DNA of 24,691 nucleotides, taken from a virus. The notes under the pieces are model-generated. The model was not told the DNA's origin. It ran no database searches and saw nothing but the letters and a program-made list of their open reading frames with translations. The translations under genes were made by a program, and so were the position numbers. The stretch lies in IMG/VR virus record IMGVR_UViG_3300033143_000377, positions 1-24,691 of that record. One strand, 5' to 3'. Shown here piece by piece: positions 5,347 to 13,632 of this stretch; the stretch's first letter is position 1; the number at the start of each line of letters is the position of its first letter.

Positions 5347-7016
5347 TGCCAACTATTAACAGTTATAACAAACGACTTGAAGCATTGCGATCAGAACGTT
5401 CTTCATTCATCCCACTGTATCGTGAGTTGTCTGATTACCACCTTGCACATCGTGGTCGTTTCCTCACGTCTGATCGTAACAAAGGTTACAAACGTAACAC
5501 GAAACAGATTAACAACACTTCACGTCTATCTTCACGCACATTAGCGTCAGGAATGATGTCAGGTATCACTTCACCAGCTAGACCTTGGTTCAGATTAGGC
5601 ACTGGCGATACTAACCTCGATGACCTTCAAGCAGTGAAACACTGGCTTCATGAAGTACAGCAGATAATGTATAAGGTGTTTTCACAATCGAACACTTACA
5701 ATGCGCTTCATCAGTTGTATTCAGAGCTTGGTGTGTTCGGTACTGCTGCGATGGGGGTTTTCACAGACTTTGAAAACGTTATATGGTGTAAACCTTACAC
5801 TGTTGGCAGCTACATGCTTGGCCTGAATAGTCAGAACATTGCTGACACGTTGTACTTAGAGTATGAAATAAGTGTTGGTCAATGTATCAAACAGTTTGGT
5901 GAAGATAATGTCAGTCAATCTGTATTAGAACAATGGAAGAAAGGTAACAGTGAATCATGGGTCAAGATTGTCCATGTTACTGAACCTAATGATGACCGTG
6001 ACGGTAACAGTCCACTAGCATCTGATAAGCCGTGGCGTTCAGTCTATTATGAAGCGAAGAATGGTACTAAAGAAGGTACTGAAAAGTTCTTACGTGTATC
6101 AGGTTTTGATGAATTTCCAATACTAGCACCACGTTGGGACGTTACCGCTGAAGACACTTATGCGACTGATTGCCCAGGTATCACTGCATTAGGTGATACG
6201 AAAGCATTACAACTTGCTGAACGTCGTAAGTATCAGGCATTGGATAAAATTGTTAACCCACCACTTCAAGGTCCTTCATCAATGAAGAACAAGTTGAATG
6301 GTGGAGTCGTTGGGCCCAATGACATCATATGGCATGAACAGAATGGTGAAGGTTTACGTAGCATCTATGACTACAGACCTGACATCAATGCTATCAATGC
6401 TGAAATAGATAATGTTGAGAGTCGTGTGCAACGTGCATTCTATGAAGATTTATTCTTAATGCTGGCGCAGACTGACCGTCGTCAGATAACAGCTCGTGAA
6501 GTTGCTGAGAAGCACGAAGAGAAGTTGTTGATGTTAGGTCCTGTACTTGAACGTTTGCATACTGAATTACTTGACCCATTGATTGACAGAACATTCAGCA
6601 TACTTCAACAGAATGGTGTGCTACCGGTACCACCACCTGAACTACAGAATAAAGATTTAAACGTTGAATATGTATCAGTGTTAGCACAAGCACAACGACT
6701 TGTTGCAACAGGTGCTGTTGACAGATTGGTGCAGTTCACCAGTCAAGTCGCGACAGTGTGGCCCGAAGCACGTCACAAGGTTAATGCTTCACGTGCTATC
6801 GATGAGTACGCAGAGTCACTTGGTGTTGATCCTGCAATGGTTCGCAGTGATGACGAAGTTGCTGCAATGGCTCAAGCTGAAGCTCAACAAATGGCTCAAG
6901 CACAAGCAATGGCAAATGCAGAACAAGGTGCTAATATAGCTAAGACAGCATCAGAAACAGAAATGAGTGAAGACAATGCGCTTGGTGCAGTAATGCAACG
7001 AGCAGGTTTAGGATAA
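5346..7016 (+). CDS. Portal protein (T7-type head-to-tail connector family)
   Basis: The 556-residue protein resembles the head-tail connector family that includes T7 gp8 (536 residues). Typical features are the N-terminal RLEALRSERSSFIPLYRELS and LSSRTLASGMMSGITSPARP (residues about 60-79), the GVFGTAAMGV segment, the PRWDV...YATDCPG block, NPPLQGPSS, and the helical AFYEDLFLMLAQTDRRQITA segment that precedes the crown. Twelve copies form the channel at one vertex through which TerL pumps DNA and to which the tail adaptor docks. The C-terminus (residues about 505-530) is Ala/Gln/Met-rich. Shine-Dalgarno AGAGGT (5331-5336) lies 9 nt before the start. Confidence 0.95.
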   Translation: MPTINSYNKRLEALRSERSSFIPLYRELSDYHLAHRGRFLTSDRNKGYKRNTKQINNTSRLSSRTLASGMMSGITSPARPWFRLGTGDTNLDDLQAVKHWLHEVQQIMYKVFSQSNTYNALHQLYSELGVFGTAAMGVFTDFENVIWCKPYTVGSYMLGLNSQNIADTLYLEYEISVGQCIKQFGEDNVSQSVLEQWKKGNSESWVKIVHVTEPNDDRDGNSPLASDKPWRSVYYEAKNGTKEGTEKFLRVSGFDEFPILAPRWDVTAEDTYATDCPGITALGDTKALQLAERRKYQALDKIVNPPLQGPSSMKNKLNGGVVGPNDIIWHEQNGEGLRSIYDYRPDINAINAEIDNVESRVQRAFYEDLFLMLAQTDRRQITAREVAEKHEEKLLMLGPVLERLHTELLDPLIDRTFSILQQNGVLPVPPPELQNKDLNVEYVSVLAQAQRLVATGAVDRLVQFTSQVATVWPEARHKVNASRAIDEYAESLGVDPAMVRSDDEVAAMAQAEAQQMAQAQAMANAEQGANIAKTASETEMSEDNALGAVMQRAGLG

Positions 7017-7029
7017 TCAGGGGTAAACA

Positions 7030-7260
7030 ATGGCTAATATTAATATCGGTACTACAAGAAACTTCACACCATCAGACTCAACTGTGAGTGCTTTCACCAT
7101 GATACTAATCACTGGTGACGCGGGCAACGTGTCCATTGACCAAGAAGGTGGTAACAACGTGGTGATGACTGCGGTCCCTGCTGCTGTGTGGATCCCCGTC
7201 GGTAATGCGACACGCATCAAGGCAACAGGGACAACTGCTACAGGGTTTCTTGTAGTATGA
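7030..7260 (+). CDS. Small beta-rich virion-associated protein
   Basis: The 76-residue protein appears all-beta: MANINIGTTRNFTPSDSTVS, AFTMILITGDAGNVSIDQEG, then VPAAVWIPVGNATRIKATG and GFLVV. Proteins of this form often sit just after the portal in related podoviruses and are annotated as hypothetical. The final third resembles the beta domain of the protein at 3354-3794. A decoration or connector-associated role is inferred only from position and fold type. Shine-Dalgarno AGGGG (7019-7023) lies 6 nt before the ATG. The stop overlaps the next start (ATGA). Confidence 0.75.
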   Translation: MANINIGTTRNFTPSDSTVSAFTMILITGDAGNVSIDQEGGNNVVMTAVPAAVWIPVGNATRIKATGTTATGFLVV

Positions 7261-7814
7261 ACACCCTCACTCAGTGGTTTGCTACACAGATGCTTCTGAA
7301 GAGTAGCGCAGGTGGTGGGGGGTCAAGGTTGGTCTATGATTTCGCGGTATCAGGTGCTTACTTAACTACAAATATTCCAGTGTCTAATGCAGACATATTC
7401 CAGTTTACAGTCAAGGATTTTGTACTAGGTGGTACTCAGTATTTACTAGGATCAAACCCCAATTTAGGTTTCATACTGGTAAATGCGGGGGGGGCTATTA
7501 ATTTTGGAGGTATGACACTGAAGCTGGACGGGGTACTTGTTGTTGCTAATGTGACAATGATGCCTACCGACTCAGACCCGCATGTGCTTACAGCAACCAT
7601 GACAGATTCTTACAGCGTAACAACAGTGGGTGCTAGTAGAACCGGTGCGTCCACTTTCTCAGGGAAGATTTATGACATCACCAAAGAAAATGGTAGTGTG
7701 TACAATTACCCTGTTGATGATGGGTGGAGTGTTAACCCTACCATAGCAAACGCGGGAAGTGGTGCGGATGCGACGTTGACAAACGGGGTAGAATCAGACT
7801 GGGTCAACCTGTAA
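7257..7814 (+). CDS. Putative LamG/jelly-roll-like virion surface protein
   Basis: The 185-residue protein has a Gly-rich SSAGGGGSR linker (residues 16-24) followed by a beta-rich body of lectin-like appearance: FQFTVKDFVLGG, LGFILVNAGGAINFGG, VLTATMTDSYSVTT, then TFSGKIYDITKENGSVYNYPV and a DATLTNGVESDWV ending. The SGKIYDI...G.V.NYP.DD..........NG..SDW ending resembles the C-terminal strands of LamG-type domains on phage surface proteins. Adhesion to the host or environment is plausible but unproven. A run of eight G at 7487-7494 inside the gene would truncate it after slippage in either direction. It starts inside the preceding stop, with a poorly spaced AGGG at 7242-7245. Confidence 0.65.
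   Translation: MNTLTQWFATQMLLKSSAGGGGSRLVYDFAVSGAYLTTNIPVSNADIFQFTVKDFVLGGTQYLLGSNPNLGFILVNAGGAINFGGMTLKLDGVLVVANVTMMPTDSDPHVLTATMTDSYSVTTVGASRTGASTFSGKIYDITKENGSVYNYPVDDGWSVNPTIANAGSGADATLTNGVESDWVNL
7487..7494 (+). repeat. G8 homopolymer within a coding region
   Basis: Eight consecutive G encode part of Ala-Gly-Gly-Ala in the LamG-like gene. Loss of one G gives a TGA within about 20 nt and gain of one gives TAA within about 10 nt, so length change would act as an on/off switch at about residue 80. A G6 run lies earlier at 7317-7322. Sequencing error in the tract is also possible. Confidence 0.9.
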
Positions 7815-7831
7815 TTTATGGCGGTATACTG

Positions 7832-8080
7832 ATGACTAACGTGAAGGATGACCGTGAGTTAGAACTTCTCACAATGCGAAACTTGATGACGACTGAAAAC
7901 GGTAGAAGTTTTTTGTGGAGATGTTTGCAAAACTGTTGTACTTTTGAGAGTATATACAATACAGACACCGCTACCCATGCATTCAATGCAGGTAAACGAC
8001 AACACGGTTTGTGGTTAGATGAAGAACTGAGAGAATCCTCAATGGATTCTTATCTTTTAATGTTAAAAGAAAACAGGTGA
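7832..8080 (+). CDS. Bbp19-like phage protein
   Basis: The 82-residue protein matches the Bbp19-like pattern: an acidic RELELLTMRNLMTTENGR start, FLWRCLQNCCTF (residues about 27-38), a segment ending in AFNAGKRQHGLWL, and a final SYLLMLKENR. In such proteins R...L....GR.FL.R.L...G and A.N.GRR..GL are the recurrent motifs; here GRSFLWRCL and AFNAGKRQHGLWL fit. The family is named for Bordetella phage BPP-1, and its members lie next to scaffold and capsid genes, as here. The molecular role is not known to me. A four-codon ATG frame at 7818 with GGCGG in it ends on the start codon of this gene and may help coupling. Confidence 0.8.
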   Translation: MTNVKDDRELELLTMRNLMTTENGRSFLWRCLQNCCTFESIYNTDTATHAFNAGKRQHGLWLDEELRESSMDSYLLMLKENR

Positions 8081-8084
8081 CGAC

Positions 8085-8777
8085 ATGATTATAAATAGAT
8101 ATTGGTTATCACGGGTATTCAGAGATGAAGCCGGTGACGATGGTGCATCAGATGGAGGCGCAAGCACCACTGGTGTACAAACAGACGACAGTTCGACACT
8201 GTTGACTGCAACAGATTCAGATACAGCACCTGCTGTTGATGATAAAACTGGTGATGAAGGTGCTACCGACACCACTGGTGATGATACTGATTTAAGTAGT
8301 CAGACACCTCCCGACACTTATGCCGACTTTGTTATGCCTGAAGGGGTTGAACTTGATTCTGCATTGTTGACTGAAGCAGCACCACTCTTTAAAGAGTTGG
8401 GGTTGACTCAAGATCAAGCGCAGAAACTTGTAGACTTCCAAGCAGCACAAGCCAAGGCGAGTTCGGAGAGTAGCGTCGATGCTTTCAATCAGTTGATGAA
8501 CGACTGGCAGACCCAATCTAAAAATGACAAGGAGTTCGGTGGTGACAACTTTGAAGAAAGTGTTGGTATCGCTCGACAAGCCATTGATAAGTTTGGTACA
8601 CCAGAACTGAAGCAACTGCTGGAAGAACACGGTGTGGGCAACCACCCTGAAGTTATCCGGTTTATGGTCAAGGTAGGGAAGTTAACTGCTGAAGATGTAC
8701 CTGGTGGCACAACCACTGCGACATCACAAGCACAAGATCGTGTGTCTCTTCTTTATCCGAATGACAAAACTGCCTAA
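8085..8777 (+). CDS. Capsid assembly scaffolding protein (putative)
   Basis: The 230-residue, strongly acidic protein lies directly before the major capsid gene. Residues about 14-80 are an Asp/Gly/Ser/Thr-rich disordered stretch. Then come YADFVMPEGVELDSALL, a helix FKELGLTQDQAQKLVDFQAA, a helical WQTQSKNDKEFGG segment, and GVGNHPEVIRFMVKVGK. The P.GV.LD, ELGLT.DQAQKLVD, DKEFGG and GNHPEV.R motifs are typical of scaffold proteins in many podoviruses. It guides procapsid assembly and is removed before or during packaging. Shine-Dalgarno AGGTGA (8075-8080) lies 4 nt before the ATG and includes the previous stop. No protease motif is visible. Confidence 0.8.
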   Translation: MIINRYWLSRVFRDEAGDDGASDGGASTTGVQTDDSSTLLTATDSDTAPAVDDKTGDEGATDTTGDDTDLSSQTPPDTYADFVMPEGVELDSALLTEAAPLFKELGLTQDQAQKLVDFQAAQAKASSESSVDAFNQLMNDWQTQSKNDKEFGGDNFEESVGIARQAIDKFGTPELKQLLEEHGVGNHPEVIRFMVKVGKLTAEDVPGGTTTATSQAQDRVSLLYPNDKTA

Positions 8778-8796
8778 CTAATTCACGAGGTGAAAC

Positions 8797-9795
8797 ATGG
8801 CTACTTTAGGAAACAGCTTTATCGACTTAATCGATATTTACAAGCTTCAAGATGGTACTGGACAATTTGTTCCTGTTATCGAGATGCTTATGGAAATGAC
8901 ACCGATATTAGATGATGCCATTGCGGTAGAATGTAATAAAGGCACTACTCATTTACACACGGTTCGCTCAGGTTTACCATCAGTTACATGGGGTAAATTG
9001 TATGCGGGTATTCCGAACAGTAAAGGTGCAACTGCTCAAGTTGAAGACACTACAGGTTTCGTTGAAGGTCTTAGTACCGTCGATAAACGTTTACTTGATT
9101 TGTCTACTAATGAAGGTGCTGTACGTTTATCTGAAGCACAAGCGTATCTTGAAGCAATGGCGCAAGAAGTAGGTACGAAAGTATTCTACGGTAACTCTGC
9201 ATCAGATCCTGAAGAATTCATGGGCCTTGCACCACGTTTCAACGACTTGTCAGCACCTAACGGTGGTCAGATTATCGACGCTGGTGGTACTGGTGGTGAT
9301 AACACGTCTATCTGGTTTGTTACATGGGGTGATAATCAGTGTAACTTGCTTTACCCTAAAGGTACTCAAGCGGGTGTTCAACGCGAAGACCACGGCCAAC
9401 AACGTGTCACCGATGGTGCAGGTAATGCTTACTACGCTATGGAAGAAAAATTCACATGGCATGTGGGCATGGCTGTTAAAGATTGGCGTTATGTATCTCG
9501 TGTAGCTAATATTGATGCTAGTGACTTGAAAGCGGGTACTGTTGCATTGTACGACTTCATGCGTAAAGCATACTACAAGTTGCAGAACCGTCGTGTTGCG
9601 GGTGGTAAAATGGCTATCTATTGTAACCGCGATGTACTTGAAGCACTTGATGCTTTAGCTACTAATGCTGGTGCAACTGACAGTTTCATTCGCTTGAAAC
9701 CTATGGAAATCGAAGGTAAAGAAGTAATGACTTACCGTGGTATTCCTATTCGTGAAAGTGATTCAATCATCAACGCTGAAGCTCGTGTGGTTTAA
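8797..9795 (+). CDS. Major capsid protein, GP7/Bbp17 type
   Basis: The 332-residue protein is close in length to epsilon15 gp7 (335 residues) and resembles the GP7-type capsid family with an HK97 fold used by epsilon15 and BPP-1. Recognisable stretches include the start SFIDLIDIYKLQDG, the VIEMLMEMTPILDD helix, LPSVTWGKLYAGIPNSKG, TKVFYGNSASDPEEFMGLAP, and MAIYCNRDVLEALDALA near the end. It forms the icosahedral shell. No delta-domain or cleavage site is seen, which agrees with a separate scaffold gene upstream. Shine-Dalgarno GAGGTGA (8786-8792) is strong, as expected for a highly expressed gene. Confidence 0.93.
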   Translation: MATLGNSFIDLIDIYKLQDGTGQFVPVIEMLMEMTPILDDAIAVECNKGTTHLHTVRSGLPSVTWGKLYAGIPNSKGATAQVEDTTGFVEGLSTVDKRLLDLSTNEGAVRLSEAQAYLEAMAQEVGTKVFYGNSASDPEEFMGLAPRFNDLSAPNGGQIIDAGGTGGDNTSIWFVTWGDNQCNLLYPKGTQAGVQREDHGQQRVTDGAGNAYYAMEEKFTWHVGMAVKDWRYVSRVANIDASDLKAGTVALYDFMRKAYYKLQNRRVAGGKMAIYCNRDVLEALDALATNAGATDSFIRLKPMEIEGKEVMTYRGIPIRESDSIINAEARVV

Positions 9796-9827
9796 TACCG
9801 CACGTTTCACTTAATTAGGAGATTATT

Positions 9828-10265
9828 ATGATCTTATCTGCACAACAATTATTTTCCGATGACCAAGCCGTGACAGCTACTGCTATCTCGACTAACGTCA
9901 TTGACTTAGGTGTTGCCGGTACACCGTACGGTGCTGTTGCACCGTTGAACAATGACAAAGGTAAAGGTGCTGCGGTTCCTGTACTTATTCAGGTAACTGA
10001 AGACTTTGCAACGTTAACCAGTTTAACTGTTACACTTGAAGTGTCGGCTGCTGCTGGCTTAACTTCACCGAAAGTGTTAGCGACTGAAACCATTTTAGTT
10101 GCCGACCTTGTAGCGGGTAAACAGACGTATATGCAATGTTTACCTAATGGTGTTGATATGCGTTACCTTGGTGTTCGTTACACTGTTACAGGTTCTGACG
10201 CAACAGCAGGTGCAATCACTGCTGGTATTAGTATGGGTAATCAAACTAATACCACTGGTGCTTAG
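9828..10265 (+). CDS. Bbp16-type capsid cement protein
   Basis: The 145-residue protein follows the capsid gene directly and resembles the cement protein family named for BPP-1 Bbp16. It begins MILSAQQLFSDDQAVTATAI, then STNVIDLGVAGTPYGAV, a strand-rich jelly-roll-like middle (PVLIQVTEDFATLTSLTVTL), and MRYLGVRYTVTGSDATAGAI near the end. Cement proteins clamp neighbouring capsomers and stabilise the shell after expansion. AGGAG (9815-9819) precedes the ATG. It is followed 13 nt after its stop by a strong intrinsic terminator, which sets off the capsid and cement genes as a high-expression block. Confidence 0.9.
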   Translation: MILSAQQLFSDDQAVTATAISTNVIDLGVAGTPYGAVAPLNNDKGKGAAVPVLIQVTEDFATLTSLTVTLEVSAAAGLTSPKVLATETILVADLVAGKQTYMQCLPNGVDMRYLGVRYTVTGSDATAGAITAGISMGNQTNTTGA

Positions 10266-10278
10266 TCTGTAAACCTTT

Positions 10279-10305
10279 AAGTGGGGGCTTCGGCCCTCAT
10301 TTTTT
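10279..10305 (+). terminator. Rho-independent terminator after the capsid-cement genes
   Basis: A GC-rich stem (10281-10288 with 10293-10300, including G-T pairs at 10284/10297 and 10281/10300) closes a UUCG tetraloop (10289-10292) and is followed directly by a run of T (10300-10305). It is extended by two A-T pairs. This is the only clear intrinsic terminator in the window. Its place after the major capsid and cement genes parallels the T7 terminator after gene 10; incomplete termination would lower expression of the tail genes relative to the capsid genes. Confidence 0.92.
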
Positions 10306-10323
10306 CATTAATTGGAGAACACC

Positions 10324-10632
10324 ATGCCTAGTTATAAAGTATTAAGTAAAGGTTTCCACGGTGGTATGCTATACGACCCAGCGGGTAAACGTACTACATT
10401 GCACACTGAAAAACCGTTCCCGTCGAAAGACAAAAAAGAACAAGTACCTTCATGGCTTGAAGCTATCGCAGGTGAAACTGTTGCACAAGCTAGAGCACGT
10501 AAAGCTGCTGCAACTAAAGCCGCAAACAAAGCTGCTAAAGAAGCAGAACAACAACAGAACGAAATTGCTGATGCGTCATTCATGGGTGATGGTGAGTCTG
10601 CTGCTGAGTCTAGCACCGTTGAAACATTGTAA
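10324..10632 (+). CDS. Small Ala/Lys-rich conserved phage protein
   Basis: This 102-residue protein begins PSYKVLSKGFHGGMLYDPAG, then KR and a short PFPSKDKKEQVPSWLE segment. A helical, Ala/Lys/Glu-rich region follows (residues about 50-85) and then an acidic tail. The YKVL.KGF..G.LYDP.GKR start recurs after capsid or cement genes of related phages and is annotated as hypothetical; I know of no function. The ATG at 10324 is preferred over an upstream TTG at 10312, because GGAG (10314-10317) lies 6 nt before the ATG and would fall inside the longer version. It is the first gene after the terminator. Confidence 0.75.
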   Translation: MPSYKVLSKGFHGGMLYDPAGKRTTLHTEKPFPSKDKKEQVPSWLEAIAGETVAQARARKAAATKAANKAAKEAEQQQNEIADASFMGDGESAAESSTVETL

Positions 10633-10650
10633 TCATATTAGGGGTATTTA

Positions 10651-11307
10651 ATGGCTTCAGTAATTGAGATATGTAACCTAGCATTGAGTAACATTCGCGC
10701 AGGTAGTATCAACTCATTGACCGAAGGAAGTATACAAGCGCAGGTTTGTAAGCTGAAATACCCTATTCTACGTGACAGATGTTTGCGTGAATTACCGTGG
10801 CAGTTCAACCACAAGATGCGTGCATTAGCACCTGTCACCACTGAAATATTCAATTGGGCTTATGCTTACTCATACCCTGTTGACTGTTTGAAAATCCGTC
10901 GTCTTGTTGGTTCCTACGAAGAGTTACCCTCTGGTAGTGCTAACGTAGCATCACGCCTACTCGATAGCCGTGTGATACCGTTGAAAGACATCAGACGACA
11001 AATACCATATGAGGTATTCAACTTTGATAATGCTAAAGTCATAGGTTCAGATCAACCAGACCTACGTATTGACTTTGCTGCAAAAGTTACCGATCCTAAT
11101 TTATTCAGTGATGACTTCATTATGGCGTTATCACACTTACTATCTTCAGAGCTTGCTATACCTATTGTTGGCGCTGAGTTGGGTCGCGCATTGCGCAATG
11201 ACTCAGTACAGTTGTATCAACAGTATCTCAAGTCAGCAATGTCAGACGACATGAACGATCAGTATTTCACACCTGCTGAGAGTGATTTTATTACAGTCAG
11301 GAGTTAA
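10651..11307 (+). CDS. Tail adaptor / tail tubular protein A-like (T7 gp11-like)
   Basis: The 218-residue protein resembles T7 gp11 (196 residues). It begins SVIEICNLALSNIRAG, continues with QVCKLKYPILRDRCLRELPW (residues about 31-50) and AYSYPVDCLKIRRL, and ends in an alpha-helical ALSHLLSSELAIPIVGA segment. In this family the A...CN.AL..IGA start, the LR..PW..A..R motif and the YP.DCL....V segment are usual. Twelve copies bridge the portal and the nozzle. The gene lies directly before the gp12-like gene, as in T7. Shine-Dalgarno AGGGG lies 7 nt before the ATG. Confidence 0.88.
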   Translation: MASVIEICNLALSNIRAGSINSLTEGSIQAQVCKLKYPILRDRCLRELPWQFNHKMRALAPVTTEIFNWAYAYSYPVDCLKIRRLVGSYEELPSGSANVASRLLDSRVIPLKDIRRQIPYEVFNFDNAKVIGSDQPDLRIDFAAKVTDPNLFSDDFIMALSHLLSSELAIPIVGAELGRALRNDSVQLYQQYLKSAMSDDMNDQYFTPAESDFITVRS

Positions 11308-11310
11308 GCA

Positions 11311-13632
11311 ATGCCACAGATCATTCAACGCAGTTTCACCAGTGGTGAGATTGCGCCAGCGTTACAGTCACGAGCTGACTTAGGTAAATACGCTACCGGC
11401 TTAAACAAGTGTGAGAATTTCCTCGTGCGCCCACAAGGTGGTGTCTACTCACGCCCTGGTCTACGTTTCATCGGTGAACTTGATGACTCTTCTAAAGTAG
11501 GTCGATTAATCCCATTCAGCTTCAACACTGAACAAACTTACATGTTAGTGTTCGAGCATCTAAAAGTGCGCGTGATTAAAGATGGTGGTTTCGTTTTAGC
11601 CGGTGGAGGTCCTGCAATATTTGAACTTGCTACACCTTACACTGAAGAACAGTTACCCCGTTTAGGTTTCACTCAGAACGCTGATGTGATGACCATTGTC
11701 CACCCTGACCATGAACCTTCAAACCTTAACCGATTGGCTGATGACAATTGGACATTGACAGCGATTGACTATTCATCGAATGTCACACCACCAGTGTTTA
11801 GTGTTGGGTCAGTATCAAGAGCAATCACAGGTATCACACAAGCTAATCCCGCAGTGGTCACTGCTGTGGCTCATGGGTATGCCACTGGTAACTTAATCTA
11901 CATCGACAACGTACAAGGTATGGTTGAGGTTAATGGTCGAAATTTCATTATAACAGTGTTGACTAATGACACATTTGAACTCAACGGTGAAGATTCAACG
12001 AGTCACACAGCTTACGCAATAGATGGTAACGCGGATAGACAAAATGGGGCTACTACTGTTGGTGAAGGTTTCGGTGATTTCGATAAGACTTACGCTTACG
12101 TTGTGACGGCAGTGAATGACGCAGGAACTGAGTCACTAGCATCAGTTGAGACAAGTATAACCACTAAGTCAATATCACAGACAGGTGGTGTCAGGCTGAC
12201 ATGGGACACTGTATCTGAAGCCGCATATTATCGAGTATACAAAGACCCGTCACTTGGTACAGGTATATACGGTTGGATTGGTGATTCTAACAATTTGTCA
12301 TTTGATGACTACAACCTTGCACCGATCACAAGTGATGCTCCACCACTAGATCGTCAACCATTCAATGGTGTTGGTAATAAACCTTCTGCTGTGACTTATT
12401 ACCAACAGCGTCAAGTGTTCGCTAATACTTACAATGAACCACAAGCAACGTTCACTACACAAGTAAATAATTTTGATTCATTGCGCACATCTAACCCTGC
12501 ACGTGATGACGATGCGGTAACCTTCACCATTGCAGCACAACAAGTGAACGAGATACGTCACCTGTTGCCGTTGGACTCTTTAATATTACTCACATCAGGT
12601 GGTGAGTGGATTATGACAGAAGGTCAAGATCAGGTATTAACACCTTCAACAATCGGTGTAAGACCTCAATCATTTAACGGTTGTTCAATAGTACCACCAG
12701 TGGTAATTAACAGTACCGCATTATTCCTTCAAGACAAAGGTGCACGACTTCGTGACTTAGGTTATGAGTTCAGTAGTGACAAGTATACCGGTAACGATTT
12801 GTCACTGATGTCAGAACACCTGTTTGAAGGTAAGCAAATTACATCGATGACTTATGCTGCTGAACCCGATGGTATCGTTTGGTGCATACGCGATGATGGT
12901 GTGATGTTAGGTCTAACTTATCAACGTGAACATCAGGTGTGGGGTTGGCACCAGCATAACACTCAAGGTTCATTTGAGTCAGTAGCATCTATTGCTGAAG
13001 ATGACCGTGATGCTGTCTACGTTATTGCTAAACGAAATATTGACGGTAATGATGTGCGGTACGTTGAGCGAATGGAGAAGCGTGAGTCCGTTAATGCTGA
13101 AGATTGTTTCTACATTGATTCAGGTCTGACTTATGACGGTGCACCTGCAACGGTGATAAGCGGTCTTGATCACCTTGAGAATGAAACAGTATCAATACTT
13201 ACGGATGGTTACACTGTGCCTGATCAAGTTGTCACATCGGGTGCAATCACATTAGAACGTGCAGCATCTAAAGTTCACGTGGGTCTAAGTTATACGCCAC
13301 GTATTGAAACGCTTGACATTGACACACCATCTGCCATCCAAACAATCAAAGCTCAGTCAGTGTCAGTTTCAAAGGTCACTATCGAGGTCGAAGGTTCACG
13401 TGGGGGATGGGTTGGACCACGGCAGGACAATGGTTCTGATCCTATAATGAATGAGATTAAACCACGTTTCGACGGTGACAACTATGACCCAATTTCATTG
13501 AAAACTTACAAACAAGAATTGTTCATACAACCACAATGGTCGAAAGGTGGTGGTCTTAGAATTGAGCAGCGTGCACCTTTACCAATGGCTATACTGTCAG
13601 TAATCCCTCAACTCGACGTGGGTGGTAACTAA
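11311..13632 (+). CDS. Tail nozzle / tail tubular protein B-like (T7 gp12-like) with FCCH-like and FN3-like insertions
   Basis: The 773-residue protein is close in length to T7 gp12 (794). The N-terminal SFTSGEIAPALQSRADLGKY, GLNKCENFLVRPQGGVYSRP and GLRFIGE segments (residues about 8-57) are the hallmark of nozzle proteins. Residues about 170-236 fit a ubiquitin-activating E1 FCCH-like module (VTAVAHGYATGNLIYIDNVQ, then NGRNFIITVLTNDTFEL). Residues about 254-337 look like a fibronectin type III domain (KTYAYVVTAVNDAGTES, then VRLTWDTVSEAAYYRVYK). The nozzle fold then resumes with YYQQRQVFANTYNEPQATF and ILLTSGGEWIM. Six copies form the tail tip that carries fibres. AGGAG (11299-11303) lies 7 nt before the ATG. 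Confidence 0.9.
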   Translation: MPQIIQRSFTSGEIAPALQSRADLGKYATGLNKCENFLVRPQGGVYSRPGLRFIGELDDSSKVGRLIPFSFNTEQTYMLVFEHLKVRVIKDGGFVLAGGGPAIFELATPYTEEQLPRLGFTQNADVMTIVHPDHEPSNLNRLADDNWTLTAIDYSSNVTPPVFSVGSVSRAITGITQANPAVVTAVAHGYATGNLIYIDNVQGMVEVNGRNFIITVLTNDTFELNGEDSTSHTAYAIDGNADRQNGATTVGEGFGDFDKTYAYVVTAVNDAGTESLASVETSITTKSISQTGGVRLTWDTVSEAAYYRVYKDPSLGTGIYGWIGDSNNLSFDDYNLAPITSDAPPLDRQPFNGVGNKPSAVTYYQQRQVFANTYNEPQATFTTQVNNFDSLRTSNPARDDDAVTFTIAAQQVNEIRHLLPLDSLILLTSGGEWIMTEGQDQVLTPSTIGVRPQSFNGCSIVPPVVINSTALFLQDKGARLRDLGYEFSSDKYTGNDLSLMSEHLFEGKQITSMTYAAEPDGIVWCIRDDGVMLGLTYQREHQVWGWHQHNTQGSFESVASIAEDDRDAVYVIAKRNIDGNDVRYVERMEKRESVNAEDCFYIDSGLTYDGAPATVISGLDHLENETVSILTDGYTVPDQVVTSGAITLERAASKVHVGLSYTPRIETLDIDTPSAIQTIKAQSVSVSKVTIEVEGSRGGWVGPRQDNGSDPIMNEIKPRFDGDNYDPISLKTYKQELFIQPQWSKGGGLRIEQRAPLPMAILSVIPQLDVGGN

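Noticed and set aside
8292-8645. Minus-strand frame of 117 codons opposite the scaffold gene
   Set aside because: It overlaps a well-supported + strand gene completely, and no promoter or ribosome-binding site is seen for it.
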